Assembly (NCBI GenBank): GCA_000437375.1
Contig: FR898227.1
Location: 4,583 to 11,076 of the forward strand
DNA: 6,494 nt
Reading direction: 5' to 3'
From: Eubacterium sp. CAG:841
GTDB lineage: Bacteria > Bacillota > Clostridia > Oscillospirales > CAG-272
In this document: positions 1 to 4,731 of the stretch, piece after piece
Layout of the letters: each line of letters starts with the position of its first letter
Position numbering within the stretch: position 1 is the stretch's first letter
Translations under genes and position numbers: made by a program
Notes under the pieces: generated by a model
What the model was told of the DNA's origin: nothing
Databases searched by the model: none
What the model saw: the letters and a program-made list of their open reading frames with translations, nothing else

Positions 1-29
1 ATATGCGGCAGGGCGTGTGTTTTTATTTA

Positions 30-1676
30 TCAGTTGCGGATTATCTTGTTGCTTGTGGTCTTTGGGAAGGGCTCCTTGCGGATAACTACCTTTGTTATCT
101 TCTTGTAGTTCGGAAGCTCGGCAAGCGCTTCGGAAATAAGCGCTTTTACTTCGCTTTCGTTTTTTTCTTCGTTTAAGTACACCTCTGCTTCAAGCGCGTG
201 TTCGTCGCCTTTGCTGTTTTTGAGTCCGCGAACGACAACCTCCGAGATGCAGTCAATGTTCATTATGAGATTTTCAATTTCTTCGGGATAGATATTCTTG
301 CCGTTTGAAAGAACGATGATATTCTTCTTTCTGCCGGTGATGCATATCTGATCGTCAGGAGTAATATATCCGTAGTCGCCGGTAAAGAACCATCCGTCAC
401 GGATGGCTTCGGCTGTTTTGTCAGGCATTTTGTAATAGCCGAGCATGACTACATCGCCCTTTACGGCGATTTCCCCTATGCCTTCTACGTTCGGCTCGTC
501 TATGCGCCACTGCAGGCATGCAAGACGGTGACCTGCGGTGTTGAAGTCGTTTGAGCTTTCGTCGTTTACGGAAACGAGAGGTGAACATTCGGTTATTCCG
601 TAGCCGCCTGTCATGGGAATGCCGATGTCATTGAAGAATTCGCCCATTTCGGGACGTATCGGAGCACCACCGCAGACTATCTTGCGAAGCTTTCCGCCAA
701 AGAGATTGTGAAGCTCGGCAAAGAGCTTGGGACGAATATCGATTCCGAGCCTGAGCGCAGCTTTTGATATCTTTACACCTTTTTTGAACGTTTTCAGCTT
801 GCCCTTTTCCTTCAAGTTCTTCATTATAAGGAAATAGATAAATTCTGCGATTGCGGGGACGATATATATATTCGTAGGATGATAGAGCTGCATATCTGAA
901 ACAAGCTCACGCATTACGGAGTTTATGCAAAGCGTTGCGTGCGAGTGAATATTCACAAGTATATCACATACGGATTCGTATGTGTGATGATACGGAAGGA
1001 TAGAAAGCGCGGTATCATAAATTCTTGATACCTGAAGTCCGTAATATACTCCGCTTACAAGGTTATGCTCGGAAAGCATTACGCCCTTTGCAATGCCCGT
1101 CGTGCCTGACGTATATACAAGCATTTTAAGCTCATTTTCGTTGCTTTTCAGACTGTCATAGGCGGTTTTGTCCAATTTTGCTCCTTTGGCTATAAGACGC
1201 TTGTATGAGATTATTCCGTCGGTGTCTTTGTCTATATCAAAACAGATGAAGGCTTTTATATTCGGCATGGAAGCTTTGTTTTCAACAAACCAGGTCAGGT
1301 ACTGCTTGCTGAAGAATACAGCTTCGCTTTCGCTGTCTGTGAGGAGATGAAGCTTTTCTTTTGTTGTGAGCTGACGGTCTATCGGAACGAATACTCCCGC
1401 GGACTGAAGCACGGTAAGATAGGCCACGATCCAATCGTAGCGGTTTTCGCTGACGATAGCTATGTGTGAAGAGCCGAGTCCCATTTCCGTAAGCGAAGCG
1501 CCAAGTGCTTCAACTGTCTGATGGAATTCAATATATGTTACCTCGCGGACGGTGCCGTCGGGATTTTTGAATTTGTATGCAATTTTTTCCCCGTCTTCGT
1601 TTACAGCCATCATAAGCATTTCTCGGATAGATGAAAACGGTTTTATAGGTTCAAGTTCTTTCTTCTTTTTTGCCAT
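30..1676 (-). CDS. AMP-binding long-chain acyl-CoA synthetase-like ligase
   Basis: This 548-aa protein belongs to the ANL adenylate-forming family. Such enzymes activate a carboxylic acid with ATP to an acyl-adenylate and then usually transfer it to CoA or a carrier thiol. The core motifs are all visible: the P-loop YTSGTTGIAKG at residues 188-198, GYGITECSP at 358-366, TGDYG at 432-436, GRKKNIIVLSNGKNIYPEEI at about 448-467, and the A10 lysine in TSNKIIR (K544) close to the C terminus. Length fits a bacterial fatty acyl-CoA synthetase, with no fused carrier or reductase domain and no signal peptide. The ATG at 1674-1676 is preceded by AAGGAG (minus strand of 1688-1693). The gene ends in tandem stops (TGA, TAA). 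It is divergent from the XRE regulator gene and probably host-encoded. The substrate cannot be read from sequence; long-chain fatty acid is the default for this branch, but another acid is possible. Confidence 0.9.
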   Translation of the reverse strand: MAKKKKELEPIKPFSSIREMLMMAVNEDGEKIAYKFKNPDGTVREVTYIEFHQTVEALGASLTEMGLGSSHIAIVSENRYDWIVAYLTVLQSAGVFVPIDRQLTTKEKLHLLTDSESEAVFFSKQYLTWFVENKASMPNIKAFICFDIDKDTDGIISYKRLIAKGAKLDKTAYDSLKSNENELKMLVYTSGTTGIAKGVMLSEHNLVSGVYYGLQVSRIYDTALSILPYHHTYESVCDILVNIHSHATLCINSVMRELVSDMQLYHPTNIYIVPAIAEFIYFLIMKNLKEKGKLKTFKKGVKISKAALRLGIDIRPKLFAELHNLFGGKLRKIVCGGAPIRPEMGEFFNDIGIPMTGGYGITECSPLVSVNDESSNDFNTAGHRLACLQWRIDEPNVEGIGEIAVKGDVVMLGYYKMPDKTAEAIRDGWFFTGDYGYITPDDQICITGRKKNIIVLSNGKNIYPEEIENLIMNIDCISEVVVRGLKNSKGDEHALEAEVYLNEEKNESEVKALISEALAELPNYKKITKVVIRKEPFPKTTSNKIIRN

Positions 1677-1740
1677 AACAGGTAAATCTCCTTTTGAGAA
1701 TAAAATTTAATTAAAAGTCAACATTTTGCCCGAAAACCTG

Positions 1741-1762
1741 TATTGTATTTTGAAAAACAATA
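1741..1762. repeat. Imperfect 22-bp palindrome over the -35 region
   Basis: The outer arms TATTGT and ACAATA are nearly symmetrical. 18 of 22 positions match the reverse complement; the central GA step and three other positions do not fit. It covers the rightward -35 (TTGTAT, 1743-1748) and the possible leftward -10. A dimeric repressor site is a reasonable reading, but no footprint motif is known to me for this regulator. Confidence 0.4.
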
Positions 1763-1770
1763 TGTTATAA
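1742..1770 (-). promoter_or_regulatory. Possible leftward promoter for the acyl-CoA synthetase gene
   Basis: On the minus strand TACAAT (1747-1742) resembles a -10 box, with a poor TTATAA (1770-1765) 17 bp upstream. It would lie back to back with the rightward promoter and share the 13-bp palindrome. The -35 is weak, and a competing TTGACC (1783-1778) has no good -10. The assignment is therefore tentative. Confidence 0.3.
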
Positions 1771-1771
1771 T
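1743..1771 (+). promoter_or_regulatory. Rightward promoter for the XRE regulator gene
   Basis: TTGTAT (1743-1748) is followed after exactly 17 bp by a perfect TATAAT (1766-1771). A TG dinucleotide (1763-1764) one base upstream of the -10 makes it an extended -10 promoter. Transcription would start near 1778, giving an untranslated leader of about 145 nt before the GTG at 1924. A TTGACG at 1812-1817 has no matching -10 and was not preferred. Confidence 0.65.
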
Positions 1772-1775
1772 AACA
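1763..1775. promoter_or_regulatory. Candidate operator: perfect 13-bp palindrome over the -10 box
   Basis: TGTTATAATAACA is a perfect inverted repeat with a single central base, and it contains the whole TATAAT plus the TG extension. A protein bound here would block the rightward promoter. The neighbouring XRE protein is the natural candidate for autoregulation; that is inference. Part of the symmetry could arise by chance, because TATAAT itself is AT-rich. Confidence 0.45.
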
Positions 1776-1891
1776 ATGGTCAAAACGTAATCACGTAACA
1801 ATTATATTGCTTTGACGCCGTAATATCAAGAAACCGAGCGGCACCGTTTGTAAACCGATAAAATCTTCCGAAGTAGAACGACAAAATGCGA

Positions 1892-1908
1892 CTCTACAGG
1901 AAGTAGAG
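1892..1908 (+). promoter_or_regulatory. Small hairpin touching the ribosome binding site of the XRE gene
   Basis: CTCTAC (1892-1897) can pair with GTAGAG (1903-1908) around a 5-nt AGGAA loop. The 3' arm overlaps the first bases of the Shine-Dalgarno AGAGGAG (1907-1913), so the fold could lower translation of the gene starting at 1924. AAGTAGA also occurs 30 bp upstream (1871-1877). The stem is only 6 bp, so the effect may be slight. Confidence 0.3.
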
Positions 1909-1923
1909 AGGAGAAATCCGGCA

Positions 1924-2589
1924 GTGCAGGACTTAAAACAGCTCATAGGAAAAAATATAACAAAGCTGAGAACGTCATCGAAGCTGACTCAGGCGGAGTT
2001 TGCCGAGCAGTTGAATTATACTGATAAGGCTGTGTCAAAATGGGAGCGCGGAGAATCGCTTCCGGACATAGTGATATTGAAACAGATAGCCGATATGTTT
2101 GGCGTGAAAGTGGATTATCTTCTTTCCGAGCATTTTGACGACGAAAAGCCGATAGTTGGAGCGGAGAAGAAAATCCGTGATCGCAACCATTTTATAATAG
2201 CGCTTATGGCGATAGTTATAGTATGGTTTCTGGCGGTGTTTGTTTACTTTCTTGCGGACTCCGTTTCGGGAATTTATCTTTGGCAGGCATATCTTGTCGC
2301 AGTTCCTGTATCGGCGATAGTGGCGCTTGTCTTCAATTCGATATGGGGAAAGGCAAGTGTAAACTACATAATAATATCGGTGCTGATGTGGTCGGTGCTG
2401 ATAACGGCTTATGTGCTTCTTCTCAAATATAATATATGGACAATATTCCTGCTCGGAATTCCGGGACAGACATCGGTCGTTCTGTGGGCTTGTCTCGGAG
2501 TCGGGAAGCCCCAAAAAACGCCCAAAATAAAACCTGTAAAAAAGGCTTCTTCGGATCAGGATGAAAACGCGGAAAGTCGGTTTGAATAA
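1924..2589 (+). CDS. XRE-family HTH regulator with four-helix membrane tail
   Basis: This is a 221-aa protein. Residues about 8-67 form a Cro/CI-type helix-turn-helix domain, with LTQAEFAEQL as the first helix and TDKAVSKWERG as the turn and recognition helix. After a charged linker (70-88) come four hydrophobic segments at about 90-111, 117-139, 146-167 and 170-193, then a lysine-rich polar tail. An even number of helices leaves both the DNA-binding domain and the tail in the cytoplasm, so the protein would be a membrane-anchored DNA-binding protein. Such XRE-plus-membrane proteins are common in Clostridia, and their ligands are mostly unknown. The GTG start is supported by AGAGGAG (1907-1913) 10 nt upstream and by the domain starting right after it. 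The palindromes at its own promoter suggest autoregulation. It may be a host gene or the left edge of the phage-like element; its own terminator favours an independent unit. Confidence 0.85.
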   Translation: MQDLKQLIGKNITKLRTSSKLTQAEFAEQLNYTDKAVSKWERGESLPDIVILKQIADMFGVKVDYLLSEHFDDEKPIVGAEKKIRDRNHFIIALMAIVIVWFLAVFVYFLADSVSGIYLWQAYLVAVPVSAIVALVFNSIWGKASVNYIIISVLMWSVLITAYVLLLKYNIWTIFLLGIPGQTSVVLWACLGVGKPQKTPKIKPVKKASSDQDENAESRFE

Positions 2590-2596
2590 GTGTTAT

Positions 2597-2634
2597 AAAG
2601 CGCCTGAAACAAAGTTTTCGGGTGCTTTTATTTT
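2597..2634 (+). terminator. Rho-independent terminator after the XRE gene
   Basis: AGCGCCTGAAA (2599-2609) pairs with TTTCGGGTGCT (2616-2626) in an 11-bp stem with two G-T wobbles and a 6-nt loop. A T-rich run follows (2626-2634). It begins 7 nt after the stop codon at 2589 and insulates the downstream phage promoter from read-through. Confidence 0.85.
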
Positions 2635-2653
2635 ATGGTTGCTATGTTGAAAG

Positions 2654-2673
2654 GTAAAAATAAGTATTTTTAC
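2654..2673. promoter_or_regulatory. 20-bp AT-rich palindrome upstream of the phage promoter
   Basis: GTAAAAATA (2654-2662) and TATTTTTAC (2665-2673) are perfect inverted arms around a 2-bp AG centre. The site ends 32 bp before the -35 of the packaging promoter. It lacks a T run and its stem is almost all A-T, so a terminator is unlikely. An operator for a second regulator or an UP-like AT-rich element is possible; the binding protein is unknown. Confidence 0.45.
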
Positions 2674-2724
2674 GAACAAAAAACGAACAAATGTTTGAAA
2701 TTTTGTTGACAAACGAACAAATGT
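2672..2724 (+). repeat. ACGAACAAA direct repeats
   Basis: ACGAACAAA occurs three times, at 2672-2680, 2683-2691 and 2713-2721. The last two copies extend to a shared 14-bp AAACGAACAAATGT (2681-2694 and 2711-2724), offset by exactly 30 bp, about three helical turns. The first copy (offset 11 bp) carries only a LexA half-site. The repeats are the basis of the LexA box calls. Confidence 0.8.
2684..2697 (+). promoter_or_regulatory. LexA (SOS) box 1, complete
   Basis: CGAACAAATGTTTG fits the Firmicutes LexA/DinR core pattern CGAAC-N4-GTT(T/C), with both half-sites present. It sits 8 bp upstream of the -35 hexamer. The match is seen directly; LexA binding is inferred from the known Bacillus/Clostridium motif. 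Confidence 0.7.
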
Positions 2725-2734
2725 GTGGTATAAT
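2706..2734 (+). promoter_or_regulatory. Consensus promoter of the packaging operon
   Basis: TTGACA (2706-2711), a 17-bp spacer and TATAAT (2729-2734) are both perfect sigma-A hexamers at ideal spacing. TG at 2726-2727 adds an extended -10. The start point would be near 2741, about 40 nt before the first gene. So strong a promoter normally needs a tight repressor, which fits the LexA boxes around and inside it. Confidence 0.9.
2714..2727 (+). promoter_or_regulatory. LexA (SOS) box 2, one mismatch, inside the promoter spacer
   Basis: CGAACAAATGTGTG repeats box 1 except for GTG in place of GTT in the right half-site. It fills the spacer between -35 and -10, so a bound repressor would directly block RNA polymerase. 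The mismatch may reflect the need to keep the TG of the extended -10 (2726-2727). With box 1, 30 bp away on the same helix face, cooperative binding is plausible but inferred. Confidence 0.55.
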
Positions 2735-2781
2735 ATGGTCACGGTAAGGGAAAAACCAATGAAAAGGAGGGTGGCGGTCAT

Positions 2782-3006
2782 ATGAACGTACCATATCAGA
2801 GAAAAAGCGAGGAAAGGCGCAGTCACAACGGAGTGATCGCCTATTGCGACCATTGCGGGCATGCGATTTATTCGCCGGATGACGCTGTCATCGTTGAGGC
2901 TACCGACGAAATAATTCACACCGATTGTTGGGAAGAATATTCCGAAGAGCATATGTTCGACTTTGTTGTAAAGGTTTCGGAAAAGACCGATTATTCCGAC
3001 GCATAA
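2782..3006 (+). CDS. Small putative zinc-binding protein at head of packaging operon
   Basis: This 74-aa acidic protein belongs to no family I can name with confidence. It has C22-D-H-C25 followed by H46-T-D-C49, a C-x2-C-x20-H-x2-C spacing typical of one zinc site; it resembles the first half of a LIM domain or a treble-clef/ribbon fold. The N terminus is basic and polar (RKSEERR), and residues 50-74 are rich in Glu and Asp. The ATG has an excellent AAAGGAGGG site (2763-2771) 10 nt upstream and is the first gene after the SOS-type promoter. TerS starts 1 nt after its stop. Many phages carry an HNH nuclease just before terS, but the HNH catalytic pattern is not visible and the protein is too short for a normal one. 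It may be a packaging accessory or DNA-binding factor; this is inference from position only. Confidence 0.75.
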   Translation: MNVPYQRKSEERRSHNGVIAYCDHCGHAIYSPDDAVIVEATDEIIHTDCWEEYSEEHMFDFVVKVSEKTDYSDA

Positions 3007-3007
3007 A

Positions 3008-3433
3008 GTGAGCGGAAAAAAGAAACTGTCGCCATCCGAATTCGCAAGGAGAGCAGCCGATTATTTTGCCGAGTGCGACAGACCGTATTCTTCCGCCGCC
3101 TGCAAAAGCTGTGCCGACACGGCGGGCGGAGACAGGTGCATAAAATGCGGCAAGAACAAGTCACGACCGTATACACTTTCGGGGCTTTGTCTTGCTCTCG
3201 GAATAACAAAGAGCACGTTTTACTCGCTCAGGCAGAATAAATCGTACTGTGAAAGCGTAGAAATGGCAATACTGAAAATAGAAGCTTATATCGAAGAGGG
3301 CGGCGTATCCGGCGATATAGCCGGAGCTGTGGCTCTTGCCGAGCTGAAAGAAAATTTCGGTTGGGGAGAGGAAAAAGCTTCTCCTTCTGTGGAGATAGTG
3401 CTTGACGGAGAGGCGGGAGTCCTTGCGGGATAG
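3008..3433 (+). CDS. terS: Terminase small subunit (gp3-like) with four-cysteine insertion
   Basis: This 141-aa protein would recognise the packaging site on phage DNA and load the large subunit. The C-terminal two thirds resemble P22 gp3-like small terminases: PYTLSGLCLALGITKSTFYS (54-73) as the helix-turn-helix, a helical acidic stretch at 82-97, then the hallmark ELKENFGWGEEK at 112-123. Between the N-terminal helix (8-21) and the HTH lies an insertion with C32-x2-C35-x8-C44-x2-C47, a likely zinc ribbon that I do not recall as usual for this family. The GTG start is 1 nt after the previous stop and has no clear Shine-Dalgarno, so translation is probably coupled to the upstream zinc protein. 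The 3' end overlaps the large-subunit gene. The call rests on motif resemblance plus position before terL. Confidence 0.85.
   Translation: MSGKKKLSPSEFARRAADYFAECDRPYSSAACKSCADTAGGDRCIKCGKNKSRPYTLSGLCLALGITKSTFYSLRQNKSYCESVEMAILKIEAYIEEGGVSGDIAGAVALAELKENFGWGEEKASPSVEIVLDGEAGVLAG
3391..3394 (+). promoter_or_regulatory. Ribosome binding site deciding the terL start
   Basis: GGAG at 3391-3394, inside terS, lies 7 nt before the TTG at 3402 and favours that start. A second in-frame TTG at 3423 has AGAGG (3409-3413) 9 nt upstream, and would shorten the protein by 7 residues and the gene overlap from 32 to 11 nt. Both are acceptable; no conserved motif lies between them. Confidence 0.45.
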
Positions 3434-4730
3434 CATAAAGCTGAGCCTTGATATAAAACCGTCCGAAAAGCAGAGAGAGTTTTTCATTTCCGATGCGAAA
3501 TATACCGCTTACGGCGGTGCGCGGGGCGGAGGTAAAAGCTGGGCGCTGCGAAACAAGCTGATACTTATGTGTTTGTATTATCCCGGAATATCGGTACTTC
3601 TGGTGCGAAGAAGCTATCATGAGGTGATGGAAAACCACAAGAGGGAGATACAGAATACTGTTTGCGGCGAGATTGCGGTTGCAAAATACCGCGCTACCGA
3701 ACGGAGATTTGATTTTATAAACGGTTCCTCGATAAAGCTGGGGTATTTCCGCAGCGAGGACGATATAGGTCAGTATCAGGGGCAACAGTATGACATTGTT
3801 GCCATAGACGAAGCTACGCAAATTTCCGAACAAATGTTCAAAACACTTGCGGCATCAGTACGCGGTGTAAACGATTTTCCCAAGAGAATGTACCTTTCCT
3901 GTAACCCCGGCGGGATAGGTCATGGTTGGGTGAAGCGGCTTTTTATCAGCCGCGAATACAGAAAGGGTGAAAATCCCGATGATTATAAATTTATTTTCGC
4001 GTCTGTTTATGACAACGACGCGCTGCTGAAAAGCGATCCGGATTATATCGGCCGGCTTGAAAATCTTCCGGAGGATATAAAGAACGCATGGCTTTTCGGC
4101 AACTGGGACGCGCTTTCCGGTCAGTTCTTTGAGGAATTTGACTACGGAATACATACATGTCCCGAACGTTCTGTGGGAGGCGGAGAATTTTACTGTGCCG
4201 TCGATTACGGACTTGATATGCTTGCTGCGGAATTCATAGAAGTGAAGGACGGCAAAGCATATGTTTACGACGAAATATATGAGTCGTCGCTTATCGCAAG
4301 CGAGGCGGCAGAAAAAATAAGACAGAAGTTGCCGGAGTGCGCAATCGTAATAGCACCTTCGGATCTTTGGAGCCGCCAGAAGGACAGCGGACTTTCGATC
4401 GCCGACATTTTTGCGCGCGAAGGAGTGTTTTTCACAAAGCTTACGCCGCGTCGCGAGGACGGATGGCTTGCACTGAAAGAATGGCTGAAGGTTTCGAAAG
4501 GTGAATCAAAGCTTACGATAAGCAGAAAATGCAAAAATTTAATCCGCAGTATGAGCCAGCTTATGCACGATACAAAAAATCCGTGCGACGCGGCTACTGT
4601 CCCGCACGAGATAACGCACGCTCCGGATGCGCTGAGATATTTTGCGTCTTATCTGCCGTGCGAAGATCAAGGCAGTACGGGAGGGCGGTTGTTTGAAAAA
4701 ATAAAAAATACGAAAGGACGATTTATTTGA
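3402..4730 (+). CDS. terL: Terminase large subunit (packaging ATPase and nuclease)
   Basis: This 442-aa protein is the DNA-packaging motor that cuts concatemeric DNA and pumps it through the portal. The N-terminal ATPase shows Walker A GARGGGKS (39-46), Walker B DIVAIDEA (131-138, with D136 and E137) and the coupling motif LSCNPGG (165-171). The C-terminal RNase H-like nuclease shows the expected acidic residues: D268 in AVDYG, D321 in APSDLW, and D409 in THAPDALRYF. Length is normal and no frameshift is seen, so motor and nuclease look functional. The start is a TTG at 3402 or possibly 3423, overlapping terS by 32 or 11 nt. The portal gene begins 1 nt after the stop. Alternative identities are unlikely given both domains and the gene order. 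Confidence 0.95.
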   Translation: MTERRESLRDSIKLSLDIKPSEKQREFFISDAKYTAYGGARGGGKSWALRNKLILMCLYYPGISVLLVRRSYHEVMENHKREIQNTVCGEIAVAKYRATERRFDFINGSSIKLGYFRSEDDIGQYQGQQYDIVAIDEATQISEQMFKTLAASVRGVNDFPKRMYLSCNPGGIGHGWVKRLFISREYRKGENPDDYKFIFASVYDNDALLKSDPDYIGRLENLPEDIKNAWLFGNWDALSGQFFEEFDYGIHTCPERSVGGGEFYCAVDYGLDMLAAEFIEVKDGKAYVYDEIYESSLIASEAAEKIRQKLPECAIVIAPSDLWSRQKDSGLSIADIFAREGVFFTKLTPRREDGWLALKEWLKVSKGESKLTISRKCKNLIRSMSQLMHDTKNPCDAATVPHEITHAPDALRYFASYLPCEDQGSTGGRLFEKIKNTKGRFI

Positions 4731-4731
4731 T

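Noticed and set aside
1693..1721. TTGACT (minus strand, 1721-1716) as -35 for the acyl-CoA synthetase gene
   Set aside because: No -10 box occurs at 16-18 bp; the nearest candidate, TATTCT, is only 13 bp away and the region runs into the ribosome binding site.
1812..1840. TTGACG as a second promoter for the XRE gene
   Set aside because: The sequence 17 bp downstream (CGAGCG) does not resemble a -10 box.
2035..2514. 159-aa minus-strand open frame inside the XRE gene
   Set aside because: Antisense to clear HTH and membrane segments. The translation is rich in Tyr, Arg and His, as expected from reading biased codons backward.
2654..2680. Palindrome 2654-2673 as a transcription terminator
   Set aside because: The stem is almost all A-T with a very small loop and no following T run on either strand. 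A better terminator lies just upstream at 2597-2634.
2593..2952. 119-aa minus-strand open frame over the SOS-type promoter and zinc protein gene
   Set aside because: It overlaps the terminator, promoter and start of a gene with an excellent ribosome site. Its sequence is low-complexity and hydrophobic without a family signature.
3228..3833. 201-aa minus-strand open frame across the terS/terL junction
   Set aside because: It is antisense to the Walker A and other motifs of TerL, and has no domain and no convincing ribosome site.
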